Shown: positions 6,912 through 16,494, counted from the first letter of the stretch. The stretch: DNA of 64,000 bases from Lichenibacterium ramalinae (GCF_004137085.1 NZ_QYBC01000015.1:62001-126000); one strand, 5' to 3'. Notes: a model not told the origin generated them from the letters alone. Numbers and translations: made by a program.

Positions 6912-9001
6912 TCAGTAATGAAGTTTGCGCTCGACCACACCTGGAGTATTGATACCGATAGCTGGAGATCCGGGAGTCGACGTGACAGGACGCAAGGTGA
7001 TCCTGGCATCACTGAATGGCAAGCGGACCATCGAGCCGTTTGCAAACGGCATCGGCGTTCCTCCGACGCTCAGATATGCATCATCGCGTTCTGCAGCCGG
7101 CAGTCCGCCAGACATGACACGGACGGTTGTCGATGTCCCCCGTTCGCCGATCGGCTTGCCATCGGGCCTCAGGAAATCACACACGCGCTGGATGGCGGCC
7201 TCGCGCGCGGCGCTTTCCATCCGGGCGACGTCGGCTTCGCTGGCGACATATCCGGGCGGCTCCAGGGTCTCCAACTCGCGGTTCGTCGGGTCGATCTCCT
7301 TGAGAGTCTGCCAGGCCCGCACGAAGTTTCGGACCCGGACGACCTCGCCCGGTTCACGCTCGGCCGGGTCCGTCGGCTCGGCCAGCCGTCGGCTCGGCTC
7401 CTCGGGCGGGATCGTCTGCGCCTGCGCCGTCCCGACCGGGTTCAGCACGTTGAAGAGCCGGGCGAGGCTTCCGGGCTGCTCGTGGCCGGTGCCGCCTTCT
7501 ACGGGGGCCGGCGCGCCGGCCGTGCCTGTACCGGTCTGACGCCAGCGGCCTCGCAGGTCGCGGGGTTCGGACGGGTCATAGTCCAACGTCGGGCTGGTAT
7601 TTGCGCCCTGGGCTGCTTCCGCCTCGGCGAACACCGCTGCCGCGCTGGGGTAGGTCCCGTCCTCGACGAGCTGCGCCTCGACCAGCCGCGCCGTCACCGC
7701 CGCCGGCCACAGCCCCAGCCCTGCGTAGATCTGCGACGCCTGCGCCTTCTGGAGCGCGATGGCGGCGGCCGAAGCCGCATCGAGCTGCCACAAGGGCCGG
7801 AACGCGAAGGTGAGTGCCCCGGGGTCGAGCCCCGCCGAGCGGAGCATCAGCCGGTCGAGCCGCTCCAACTGCGGGCGCAGGTCCAGTTCCTGTCGCGCCG
7901 CGATCATGTCGTAATAGTTCCGCGTATCGCTCTCCCCCGTGGCCGACAGGCCCGAGGGCGACTGGCCGAGCAGCCGCGTCACGGGAATGTCCGCCGCCCC
8001 CGCCGCCACCTGCAGGAAGCAGCGCACCATCTCGGGCAGGCCGCCGAAGTCGATCGCCTGGCGCGACCAGGTCTCGCCGTCGCCGAGCAGCAGGAGGTTG
8101 TTGATCGACTTCATCGCCGCCGCGTAGGCGAAGCGCGCCGACAGCTGCGCGGTGGTGTCGGCTGAACTCAGGTGCTCCGACAGGTTCGGCACCGTGACGA
8201 TATCGACCTTGGCCTCGTGCATCAGCGACGTCGCGCCCGCGGTCGTCAGCGCCGCCGCATGGACGGCGTCGTAGAGGGCCTGCAGCACCGAATCCGACCA
8301 GGGACTGGCGGCCGTCCACGGATCCGGCAGCGGGTTGCCGAGGAAGCGTACGACCCGCGAGGGGTGGAGCGTCAGCGGAGCACGGCCGGAGCCGGCGAGT
8401 TCGTAGAAGGCCGGCTAGCCGCCCCAGGGGCTCAGCGGGTCGCTGGACGAACCCGCGGCGCCGAGCTGCCAGCGCGACACGACATGTAGGAACTTGAGCC
8501 CGCCGGGCCGCAGTCCCTCCTCGTCGAGCGGCCAGGCCAGCGCTGCGGCGTCGGTCTCGCCGGTGCCGACCACGATGGCACCGCCGCCGTAAAGCCGGCC
8601 CAGCACCAGCGCGCGCTGCACGGCCTTGCGCAGCCCGAGCCGCCGTTCCGCGGCCCCGGCCCCCGCCACATCGGCCGCGTGGCCCGACCAGGCGCGCCAT
8701 AAGAGCAGATCGCGATCAGGTCGCGTCACCTGATCGCGTGAAGATGCTCGCAAAAACATGGCACGAGAGCTGAAGTCGCGAGCCAAGGCGAGCGGCGACG
8801 GCTCTAGCGCACCATGTCGTAGGGCACGATGTCGACGACCTTCCGGGCGAGCCAATCGCCGCGATACATCGCATCGATCTGGGCGCGGGACAGGTCGACG
8901 ACGTGGAAGGCGTCGCCGGCGGCCTTGTCCTTGCCGGCCCCGAGCAAGGCCGCGAGGTTCGACAGGCTGTCGCGCGTCTCCGCGCCGAAGGAGAACGACA
9001 T
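6912..9001 (-). pseudogene. Phage portal (DUF1073-type) with toxin-like C-terminus
   Basis: The N-terminal half follows the DUF1073 portal pattern: the start MSFSFGAETRDSLSNLAALL, YRGDWLARKVVDIVPYDMVR, the GRLYGGGAIVVG core, LKFLHVVSRWQL, and YYDMIAARQELDLRPQLERL. Portals form the DNA entry ring of phage capsids. After the linker DYDPSEPRDLRGRW come a proline-rich spacer and a tip (GTSTTVRV ... GSPAIGINTPGVVERKLHY). This ending resembles polymorphic-toxin tips I recall that close on a D-V-N-I-P-G-I...K-I-K-F motif; that link is from memory. The gene is broken: a 107-bp element at 8700-8806 adds a TAG and a frameshift, and TAG at 8415-8417 interrupts GGQPAFYEL-like sequence. The part from 8414 to 6912 is open. 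Confidence 0.75.
8700..8806. mobile_element. 107-bp palindromic MITE-like insertion in the portal gene
   Basis: The element is bounded by TAAGAGC and GCTCTA, imperfect terminal inverted repeats, and contains a perfect 11-bp hairpin (CGCGATCAGGT 8711-8721, ACCTGATCGCG 8728-8738, loop CGCGTC). Removing exactly these 107 bases joins the portal codons for DMVR directly to W-R-A-W in one frame, the expected family sequence around D-x-x-R-x-W-R-x-W. The insertion therefore broke a once-intact gene. No second copy is visible in the window, and there is no coding capacity. Confidence 0.65.
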
Positions 9002-9494
9002 GGCGGGGCTCGCTGTTTGTGAGGGGAAGAGGGCGCGCGGCTTCGGCCCGCGGCTCATGGCGAGCGGCGGGGGTGGGCGGGCGCGGGGATCTGTCGGGAG
9101 AGGGCCGTCGCGAAGAGGCGGGCCGGAACGAAAAACGCCCGGAAGCGCGATGCCCCGGGCCGAGACCGCAATCCTGCAGTGAAGCGATTCTGGTCCGATC
9201 AGCCGCCCGACGTCAAGAACAAAGAAAGAACATCGCCGCGGCCGCCGATCCTCCTTGCCGCCCCCCGGCCGACCTGCTATTCGACGCTCCGGTTGCATCA
9301 GCGCGTCCGCCCCTCTTGGGGATGGCGGGCCGTCGACCCATATTCAGAAGACCGCTGTCCCAGACCGGCCCAATGCGCCGGCCCGCCCCTCCGGGGTGGT
9401 CGGTCCCCGCCGAGGGGACCGCCGGTTCAGGCCAGCGCCCATGAACACCAACCGCCGGCGCCGCTCGGGATTGCCCCGGGCCTCAGGAGACCGA
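9002..9494. other. Intergenic region: island edge and rpsA leader
   Basis: About 490 bases with no convincing gene. The left part would be upstream of the portal pseudogene, where terminase genes usually sit, and none is present. The right part is the untranslated leader of rpsA. It holds a perfect 8-bp hairpin at 9401-9421. Confidence 0.6.
9401..9421 (+). promoter_or_regulatory. Leader hairpin upstream of rpsA
   Basis: CGGTCCCC (9401-9408) pairs with GGGGACCG (9414-9421) over a GCCGA loop, 73 bases before the rpsA start. S1 is autoregulated through leader structure in other bacteria; that role here is only inferred. Confidence 0.35.
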
Positions 9495-11231
9495 ATGTCC
9501 GCAGTCACTTCCTACGGTTCGCCCTCGCGCGATGATTTCGCCGCGCTGCTCGACGAGAGCTACGGCAAGAACGAAGCCTTCGAAGGCACCGTCGTCAAAG
9601 GCATCATCGTCGCCATCGAGAAGGATGTCGCGGTGATCGATCTCGGTCTGAAGACCGAGGGCCGCGTGGCGATGAAGGAATTCACCAACAACGGCCGGGA
9701 CGAGCTGCCCGGCGTCGGCGACGAGGTCGAAGTCTACCTGGAGCGCATCGAGAACGCGCTCGGTGAGGCGGTGATCTCGCGCGACAAGGCCCGGCGCGAA
9801 GAGAGCTGGGTCAAGCTCGAGAAGGCGTTCGAGCGCCAGGAGAAGGTCGAAGGCATCATCTTCAACCAGGTCAAGGGCGGCTTCACCGTCGATCTCGACG
9901 GTGCCATGGCGTTCCTGCCCCGCTCCCAGGTCGACATCCGCCCAGTGCGCGACGTCGCCCCGCTCATGGGCGTGCCGCAGCCCTTCCAGATCCTCAAGAT
10001 GGACCGCCGCCGCGGCAACATCGTGGTGTCGCGCCGCACGGTCCTCGAAGAGTCCCGCGCCGAGCAGCGCCACGAGATCGTGGCCAACCTCGAAGAGGGC
10101 CAGGTCATCGACGGCACCGTGAAGAACATCACGGATTACGGCGCCTTCGTGGACCTCGGCGGCATCGACGGCCTGCTGCACGTCACCGACATCGCCTGGC
10201 GCCGCGTCAACCACCCGACCGAGGTGCTGACCATCGGCCAGACCGTGCGGGTCAAGATCATCAAGATCAACCACGAGACGCACCGCATCTCGCTCGGCAT
10301 GAAGCAGCTGCTCGACGATCCGTGGCAGGGCATCGAGGCCAAGTACCCGATCGAGATGAAGCTCAACGGGCGCGTCACGAACATCACCGACTACGGCGCC
10401 TTCGTGGAGCTGGAGCCGGGGATCGAGGGCCTGATCCACGTCTCGGAGATGTCCTGGACGAAGAAGAACGTCCACCCCGGCAAGATCGTGGCGACGAGCC
10501 AGGAGGTCGAGGTGCAGGTGCTCGAGGTCGACGCCGTCAAGCGCCGCATCTCGCTGGGCCTCAAGCAGACGCTGTCGAACCCCTGGGAGTCCTTCGCGGA
10601 GCGCTTCCCCGTCGGCACCGAGGTCGAGGGCGAGGTCAAGAACAAGACCGAGTTCGGCCTGTTCATCGGCCTCGATGGCGACGTGGACGGCATGGTCCAC
10701 CTCAGCGACCTCGACTGGAACCGCCCGGGCGAGCAGGTCATCGACGACTACAAGAAGGGCGACGTCGTCAAGGCGCAGGTCCTCGATGTCGACGTCGAGA
10801 AGGAGCGCATCTCGCTCGGCATCAAGCAGCTGGCCGGGGACCCCTTCGTGTCCAAGGTCGGCGAGGAGCCGGGTACCTCGGGCGATCTGCGCAAGAACGC
10901 GATCGTCACCTGTGAGGTGATCGACGTGAAGGAAGGCGGCATCGACGTCAAGATCGTCGGCACCGACCTCACCGCCTTCGTCAAGCGCAGCGAGCTCGCC
11001 CGCGACCGCAACGACCAGCGCGCCGACCGCTTCGCCGTCGGCGAGAAGGTCGACGCCCGCATCACCCTGTTCGACCGCAAGGCCCGCAAGGTGTCGGTGT
11101 CGATCAAGGCGCTGGAGATGGCCGAGGAGAAGGAAGCCATCGCCAACTACGGCTCCGCCGATTCCGGCGCGTCGCTGGGCGACATCCTGGGCGCCGCGCT
11201 TCGCGCCCGCACCGAGGGCGAGAAGAAGTAA
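9495..11231 (+). CDS. rpsA: 30S ribosomal protein S1
   Basis: S1 binds mRNA and brings it to the 30S subunit. The 578-residue product has six S1 (OB-fold) repeats; the repeated IDGTVKNITDYGAFVDLGGI, MKLNGRVTNITDYGAFVELE and VEGEVKNKTEFGLFIGLDGD blocks are plain. Each repeat ends in the RRISLGLKQ type motif. I chose ATG 9495, nine codons before S-R-D-D-F-A-A-L-L-D-E-S, with AGGAGA just upstream; longer in-frame starts back to 9255 add an atypical Arg/Pro leader. The usual alphaproteobacterial neighbours cmk and ihfB are not beside it. Confidence 0.97.
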   Translation: MSAVTSYGSPSRDDFAALLDESYGKNEAFEGTVVKGIIVAIEKDVAVIDLGLKTEGRVAMKEFTNNGRDELPGVGDEVEVYLERIENALGEAVISRDKARREESWVKLEKAFERQEKVEGIIFNQVKGGFTVDLDGAMAFLPRSQVDIRPVRDVAPLMGVPQPFQILKMDRRRGNIVVSRRTVLEESRAEQRHEIVANLEEGQVIDGTVKNITDYGAFVDLGGIDGLLHVTDIAWRRVNHPTEVLTIGQTVRVKIIKINHETHRISLGMKQLLDDPWQGIEAKYPIEMKLNGRVTNITDYGAFVELEPGIEGLIHVSEMSWTKKNVHPGKIVATSQEVEVQVLEVDAVKRRISLGLKQTLSNPWESFAERFPVGTEVEGEVKNKTEFGLFIGLDGDVDGMVHLSDLDWNRPGEQVIDDYKKGDVVKAQVLDVDVEKERISLGIKQLAGDPFVSKVGEEPGTSGDLRKNAIVTCEVIDVKEGGIDVKIVGTDLTAFVKRSELARDRNDQRADRFAVGEKVDARITLFDRKARKVSVSIKALEMAEEKEAIANYGSADSGASLGDILGAALRARTEGEKK

Positions 11232-11262
11232 GCTTCTTCTCCCCGAACCGGTCCGACACACG

Positions 11263-11299
11263 AGGCCCGCGCGGCATCCCCGCGCGGGCCTCTCTTTTT
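11263..11299 (+). terminator. Intrinsic terminator of rpsA
   Basis: AGGCCCGCGCGG (11263-11274) and CCGCGCGGGCCT (11280-11291) form a perfect 12-bp stem with a CATCC loop, followed by CTCTTTTT. It lies 31 bases after the rpsA stop. Confidence 0.9.
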
Positions 11300-11400
11300 G
11301 CCGCGGTCCGCCGCGTGGTGCCCGGCATCGACCTCGGCCTTGGCCTCGGCCACGACGCCCCGGGGCCGTCGGGACGCGTTACCTGCGAGAAGGACCATCC

Positions 11401-12684
11401 ATGCGCGCCATCGGCATCGATTTCGGCACCACCAACAGCGCCGTCGCCGTGGTGGAGCCGGACGGGCAGGTCAGGAGCCTGTCCTGGCCGTCGGCCTCCG
11501 GCGACGTCGGCGTGTTCCGCACCGCGCTCGCCGTGTGGAGCGAGGGGCGTGTGCCGCGTGCCGTCGTGCACACGGCCGGCGGGCCGCAGGCGCTGGAACA
11601 CGCCCTGTCGGGCTCCGGCCACGGGCGCCTCGTCCAGTCCATCAAGACCTATCTCGGCAGCCGCGGCTTCACCGAAACGCGGCTCTACGGGCGCCGCTTC
11701 ACCATCGAAGACCTCGTCGCGACCTTTCTCGGCCATCTCGTGCCGGACCGGGAGGTGCTCATGGCCGGCGCCCACGGCATCGTGGCGGGGCGCCCGGTGG
11801 TCTTCGCCGGCGACCGGCCCGACGAGGCCCTGGCCGTCGGGCGGCTCGGCTCGGCCTTCGCCCAAGCCGGCTTCGGCGCCGTGGACCTCGCCTACGAGCC
11901 GCTCGGCGCCGCCTATTGGTATGCCCGCAACCTCACCCGCGACGAGACCGTGCTGGTGGCGGACTTCGGCGGCGGCACGTCGGACTTCTCGGTGATCCGC
12001 TTCCACCGGGCCGGCGGGTGGCGCGACGCCGAGCCGCTGGCGCATGGGGGCGTCGGGCTCGCCGGCGACACGTTCGACTACCGGCTCATCGAGCATTACG
12101 TGGCGCCGCAGCTCGGCAAGCATTCGCACTACCGGTCCTTCGACAAGCTCCTGCCCATCCCGGCCTATATCCACGCCGCCTTCAGCCAGTGGCACCAGCT
12201 GTCCTGGCTGAAGGCGCCGCAGACCATGGCGGAGCTGAAGAAGCTGCAGGCGGCGAGCGACGACCCGGAGGCCATGGAGCGATTGATCGACTTCATCGAC
12301 CTCGACCTCGGCTTCGAGCTCTACCAGGCGATCAGCGGCGTCAAGATCCGGCTTTCCGAGGCCGAGGCGGCCGACCTCGCCTTCGACAGCGCGGGGATCC
12401 GGCTCTCGGCCCATGTGACGCGGGCCGACTTCGAGCGTCTCATCGCGCCCGACCTCGCCCGCATCGCGGCGGCGGCCGACGACACGCTGGCCCGCGCCGG
12501 CCTCGGCACCGACGATATCGACGCGGTCTTCACCACGGGCGGCACATCGCAGGTGCCGGCCGTGCGCCGGATCTTCGTCGAGCGCTTCGGCGAAGCCAAG
12601 CTCCACGCCGCCCACCCGCTGCAGTCGGTCGCGTCGGGGCTGGCGCTCTACGCCGCCGACAGGGCGGCGGGGCGAGCCGCGTAG
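11401..12684 (+). CDS. Hsp70 family protein, YegD-like
   Basis: A 427-residue actin-like ATPase-only Hsp70 relative. The phosphate-1 loop reads AIGIDFGTTNSAVAVVE at residues 3-19, the phosphate-2 motif is LVADFGGGTSDFSV near 183, and the adenosine motif is FTTGGTSQVPAVR near 378. It lacks the peptide-binding domain of DnaK, and its length matches E. coli YegD (about 450). Members are putative chaperones with unknown clients. ATG 11401 opens the conserved N-terminus directly. It stands alone between the rpsA terminator and convergent minus-strand genes. Confidence 0.9.
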   Translation: MRAIGIDFGTTNSAVAVVEPDGQVRSLSWPSASGDVGVFRTALAVWSEGRVPRAVVHTAGGPQALEHALSGSGHGRLVQSIKTYLGSRGFTETRLYGRRFTIEDLVATFLGHLVPDREVLMAGAHGIVAGRPVVFAGDRPDEALAVGRLGSAFAQAGFGAVDLAYEPLGAAYWYARNLTRDETVLVADFGGGTSDFSVIRFHRAGGWRDAEPLAHGGVGLAGDTFDYRLIEHYVAPQLGKHSHYRSFDKLLPIPAYIHAAFSQWHQLSWLKAPQTMAELKKLQAASDDPEAMERLIDFIDLDLGFELYQAISGVKIRLSEAEAADLAFDSAGIRLSAHVTRADFERLIAPDLARIAAAADDTLARAGLGTDDIDAVFTTGGTSQVPAVRRIFVERFGEAKLHAAHPLQSVASGLALYAADRAAGRAA

Positions 12685-12742
12685 AGCGCTGTCGCCTCGG
12701 ATGGATGGGCGCTCGCCCGGCGGAACGGGCCGCGCCGCGCCG

Positions 12743-13726
12743 TCACGGCGAGGCCGGCACCACCATCGTCCCGGCGGGCCAGGGCTGGTTGGGCCCGGGC
12801 GGCAGCTTGAGGTCCGAGCCCGCGCCGAGGTTCTTCGCCCACAGCTCGGCATAGGTGCCGGTCGCCCCGACGGTTTCGGCATACCACCCCGGGCGGAAGC
12901 CCAGCGGCGTCGCGGCCTCGGCCAGCGGTGCCGCCCCGGCGCCCGTCCAGCCGGAGCGCGGGGCGGAGCCCAGCACCAGCGCCTGCAGCACCCAGGCCGT
13001 CATGGCGGACCAGCGCCCGTCCGCCGTGCCGGTCGCCAGGAACACGGGGTCGAGCGCCAGCGGGGCGTCGAGCAGGCGGCTCTTCAGGCCGTGGACACCC
13101 CCGTCCTGCCGCACCTCGGCGAGGAAGGTGGCGTCGCCCGCGACCGCGGTGCAGCGCCCGACGTTGTAGGCGTCGCGCAGCTCGACGTCCTCGCCGAAGC
13201 CGAGCCGCTTCACCGCCACGCCGTCGCGCTCCAGCGCGGCTTCGAGGGCCCGCTGCGCCCCGGTCCCGATCATGAAGCAGAGGCTCGCGCCCGAAAGGTC
13301 GTGCAGGGTCCGCACCGGGGACGCCTCCGGCACCATCACGGCTTCGGTCTCGATGAAGGCCGGGGCGCCGAGCACGATGCGGTCGGCGAGGTGTTGGGAG
13401 ACGATGGTGCCGGCCGACAGGAACAGCACGTCGAAGGCGCCGGCACGGGCGGCCTCGAAATCCTTGGCGGCGTCCATCACGGTGAACCTCGCCTGCGCGC
13501 CCGGCCCCAGCGCCGCCACCGCCATGGCGCGGCAGAGGTCGACGGCGAGGCCGTGGGCGGGCCCGTCGCTGCCCTCCTCCACGGCGGCGACGCCCGGCCG
13601 TTCCTCGGCTCCGCAGGAGACGGCCCTGGCGGCCGCGATCCGGTCGATCACGGGACCCGCCCGGGCCGGCACCGCGGCGGCGCCCGCCAGCAGCAGCGCC
13701 GCGACGGCGAGCGCCCGCCCGCTCAC
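12743..13726 (-). CDS. Periplasmic amino-acid-type solute-binding protein
   Basis: A 327-residue exported protein: signal peptide MSGRALAVAALLLAGAAAVP ending in A-R-A, then a type II periplasmic-binding fold as in general amino-acid binding proteins (HGLAVDLCRAMAVAALG, FDVLFLSAGTIVSQHLADR, LSGASLCFMIGTGAQRALEA). It would present a small ligand, perhaps an amino acid, to an ABC permease, but no permease or ATPase gene is near. The start is GTG 13726, overlapping the stop of the phosphoesterase gene as GTGA, so the two are probably translated together. A role linked to products of the phosphoesterase is only a guess. Confidence 0.8.
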   Translation of the reverse strand: MSGRALAVAALLLAGAAAVPARAGPVIDRIAAARAVSCGAEERPGVAAVEEGSDGPAHGLAVDLCRAMAVAALGPGAQARFTVMDAAKDFEAARAGAFDVLFLSAGTIVSQHLADRIVLGAPAFIETEAVMVPEASPVRTLHDLSGASLCFMIGTGAQRALEAALERDGVAVKRLGFGEDVELRDAYNVGRCTAVAGDATFLAEVRQDGGVHGLKSRLLDAPLALDPVFLATGTADGRWSAMTAWVLQALVLGSAPRSGWTGAGAAPLAEAATPLGFRPGWYAETVGATGTYAELWAKNLGAGSDLKLPPGPNQPWPAGTMVVPASP

Positions 13727-15855
13727 CTGTTGTAGGCCGGGAACGTGATGGGCAACGTGTTGAAGCCCTCCGGCACCTTGGTGGCGATGCCCTGGCGCCG
13801 GTCCTCCGGCACCATGCCGATCGCCTGGCAGCCCTTGCCGTCGTAATGGGGCAGGTGGTTCACCACCGCATCCGGGATGGCGGCGTAGGAGGCCGGCAGC
13901 GGCGGCAGTTCGCCGGTGAGGCGCTTCGGCTCGAAGGCCGACAGCAGGTCGTCGGTCTCGGGCGTGTTAATGTCGCGCGGCCCGAGGTGGTGCTGCACGA
14001 AACCGTTCGGGCCGTTGAACCTGGCGTCCTCGCCGGCGATCAGCGCCTGGGCCTCGTCGGGCAGGCTGGCGAGGGGGGGCAGGTCGTAGATGGCGTTCAG
14101 CGTCTCGATCACGGCATTGTGGTCGCCCTCGGCATGCGACACCGCATGGGCGCGGGCATAGGGCGAGATCACGATCATGGGCACGCGGATGCCGCGCGCC
14201 AGCGGCAGCCCGTCCGGCCCGTAGGACAGGATGCGGGGCGCCACGTGGTCGAAGAAGCCGTCCGACTCGTCGTAGGTGATGACGATGGCCGATTGCGACC
14301 AGATCTTCGGGTCGGAGGCGACGGCGTTGATGACCCGCGCCGCCATGCCCTCGCTGAGCTGACGGTCCGAATAGCCCGGGTGGTCGTCGTCGCCGCCCTT
14401 GTTGGACGCGATGGTGGCGCGCTCCATGGCGGTGAGGCCGGCCGGGTTGGGGTAGTTCGGGTTCTGGATCGGCGGCGCGTCGCCGGCGATCGCCGAGAAG
14501 CCGCCGCGGATGTAGAAGACGCCGCCGTCGAGCGGCAGCTTGCCGCCCTTGACGTCGGAGAAGAAGTCTCCGAGCCCCTTCATGTTCTTGTTCATGTCGG
14601 GGTTGTTGGCGAGATAGCCGAAGTATTGCGGGCCCTGGTGGTGGCTCACGTAGCTGTCGTGGGTGGTGTCGCCCTGCGGGTCGGTCGGCTCGTGGTCGTA
14701 GCCTTCCTGGTACCAGCGCCACGACACGGGTGCGCCGCCGCGCGACGCGATGAAGGGGATGTCCTGCTTGACGTCGGGGAGGTCGAAATCCGGGTTGGCG
14801 TCGTTCGACGTCACCCGCACGGCGTTGCGGCCCGCCATGGTCAGCGGCACGGTGGCGTAGGTCTGGTTCACGGCGATGTTGCCGTTCTTGTAGCCGTCGC
14901 GCGGGCCGGCCGGCTGGCGCCCGGCCGCCGTCGTGTCGAACTGCGAGCCGTAGAAGGGCTGCGGATCGTTGACCAGCGGGGCGCCCTGCGTCTTGCCGCT
15001 GTTCTCGCCGTTGGTATAGGCCTTGCCCTCCGGCCCGTGCTTGACCCACTGCGTTTCGCCCGCCTGGCCGGCGATCATGGCGATGGCGTTGGGGGTCGAG
15101 GGCGTGTCCTCGGTGGCGAAGATGTTGTCGAAGATCGTGAAGCGGTTGGCGTAGTTCCAGAAGAACGGGATCGTGTCGCAGTCCATGTAGGACATCACGA
15201 GGTCGGCGTAGTCCTTCGCCATGCTGGCGCTCTTGGCGCCGCCCGAGGCGACGAAGCGGCCATATTCGGTGGCGGCGAAGCCGTCCATGCGGGCGATGCC
15301 GTCGGGGCCGACGTCGATCTTCTTGGCGAGGCCCTTGTGGCTGTGGTCGACGCTGTCCGTGAAGGTGGCGTTCTGCTCGGGCCCGATGCGGAAGGGCTGG
15401 GCGCTGCGCTCCGCGCCCTGCCAGTCCCGGTAATGCTGCATGAAGCCCGGCGTTCCCTCGGCGCCGCGGGGCTTCGTGCCGGTCGAGAAGAGACCGTCGA
15501 CCCCCGGGAAGGAGCCGTATTCGTTGTCGAAGGAATGGTTCTCGTTGAACACGACGAAGACGTAGCGGACCTTCTTGCGCAGGGCCGCGATCGTCTCGTC
15601 GCGCGACAGGCTCGAGGCGGCCGGGTCGACCACATAGGGCTTCACGGCATCGGACGGGTCGGGCTGGAGGTGGACCAGCGCCGAAAGGCCGGCAGGGGGC
15701 GCGCTCGCCGGTGCCGCGGAGGTCGATGCCGGCGCGGCAGGGGCGGTCTGCGCGGCAGGGGCGGTCTGCGCGGCAGGGGCGGTCTGCGCGGCCCCGAGAC
15801 CCGGCAGGGAGCCCACCACGGCGGCGGCCAGCACGCTCCGAACGACGATCCTCAT
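13723..15855 (-). CDS. Secreted phosphoesterase, phospholipase C-like
   Basis: A 710-residue exported enzyme of the PF04185 phosphoesterase group, which covers phospholipases C and acid phosphatases. After the signal peptide (about residues 1-24) a spacer with three AQTAPA repeats precedes the catalytic domain. Family motifs are VVFNENHSFDNEYGSFPGVD near residue 97, a M-D-C-D-T-I-P-F-F-W-N segment, and ITYDESDGFFDHVAPR near 525, all tied to metal and phosphate binding. It leads the pair with the binding protein. The substrate cannot be told from sequence; phospholipid or another phosphodiester is likely. Confidence 0.88.
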   Translation of the reverse strand: MRIVVRSVLAAAVVGSLPGLGAAQTAPAAQTAPAAQTAPAAPASTSAAPASAPPAGLSALVHLQPDPSDAVKPYVVDPAASSLSRDETIAALRKKVRYVFVVFNENHSFDNEYGSFPGVDGLFSTGTKPRGAEGTPGFMQHYRDWQGAERSAQPFRIGPEQNATFTDSVDHSHKGLAKKIDVGPDGIARMDGFAATEYGRFVASGGAKSASMAKDYADLVMSYMDCDTIPFFWNYANRFTIFDNIFATEDTPSTPNAIAMIAGQAGETQWVKHGPEGKAYTNGENSGKTQGAPLVNDPQPFYGSQFDTTAAGRQPAGPRDGYKNGNIAVNQTYATVPLTMAGRNAVRVTSNDANPDFDLPDVKQDIPFIASRGGAPVSWRWYQEGYDHEPTDPQGDTTHDSYVSHHQGPQYFGYLANNPDMNKNMKGLGDFFSDVKGGKLPLDGGVFYIRGGFSAIAGDAPPIQNPNYPNPAGLTAMERATIASNKGGDDDHPGYSDRQLSEGMAARVINAVASDPKIWSQSAIVITYDESDGFFDHVAPRILSYGPDGLPLARGIRVPMIVISPYARAHAVSHAEGDHNAVIETLNAIYDLPPLASLPDEAQALIAGEDARFNGPNGFVQHHLGPRDINTPETDDLLSAFEPKRLTGELPPLPASYAAIPDAVVNHLPHYDGKGCQAIGMVPEDRRQGIATKVPEGFNTLPITFPAYNR

Positions 15856-15942
15856 CCCTGTCCCCTCCGATAGCCCGGCCGGGACCCTATCACGCCGGGG
15901 CGTGACGGGGTCGTGACGACGGCCCGGGGCGATCGGAAATCC

Positions 15943-16494
15943 TCAGCGGGACGCGGATGGCGCCGGCACGGCCGCCGGGGTCGCGGCGGCGGCGCAGCCC
16001 GGCTTGGCGGTGGCGATGTCGGTCTCGCCGCAGCGGTGCCGCGCCGTCGTCCGCAGGTCCGCCTTCGGGTCCACCTTGGGCAGGGCCAGGAAGGCCTTGA
16101 GCTCGGCCGCGGAGCGGCGGACGTCGGCGGCGAGCGGCCCGTCGTTGGGGTCGATGATGAAGGGCTGCCGCCAGGCATCGGCGCGCGACCCCGCCGGATG
16201 GAAGTCGAAGATCTGCTGCGGCGAGGGCGTGGCGGCCGTCGTCGGGGCGGCGTCGTCCTCCGCCAGGGCCGCCTCGGAGCGGCGCACCGTCTTGACGTCC
16301 GGGGATGATGCAGCGGCCCGGGCGGGCTTCGGCGGCGGCTCGGGCGCGGCGAGCGCCACCGGCCGGTCGTCGTGCAGCATGCAGGCGCCGAGCGCCAGCG
16401 CGAGGGACACGACCCCGAAGGCGCGGGCCGACGCGGCGCGGGACGGGGCGGTGGGCCAGCCCACCCGGCGCGCGGAAGCGGCGTTGTGCATCAT
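15943..16494 (-). CDS. Putative lipoprotein of unknown function
   Basis: A 183-residue protein with a long basic N-terminus, a hydrophobic stretch and the lipobox LALGAC at about residues 33-38, so lipid anchoring is likely. The remainder is Ala/Pro-rich, with a small conserved-looking core (IFDFHPAGSRADAWRQPFII ... CGETDIATAKPGC) holding two cysteines. ATG 16494 overlaps the stop of the upstream small lipoprotein as ATGATGA, so they are coupled. No family is recognised. Confidence 0.65.
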   Translation of the reverse strand: MMHNAASARRVGWPTAPSRAASARAFGVVSLALALGACMLHDDRPVALAAPEPPPKPARAAASSPDVKTVRRSEAALAEDDAAPTTAATPSPQQIFDFHPAGSRADAWRQPFIIDPNDGPLAADVRRSAAELKAFLALPKVDPKADLRTTARHRCGETDIATAKPGCAAAATPAAVPAPSASR

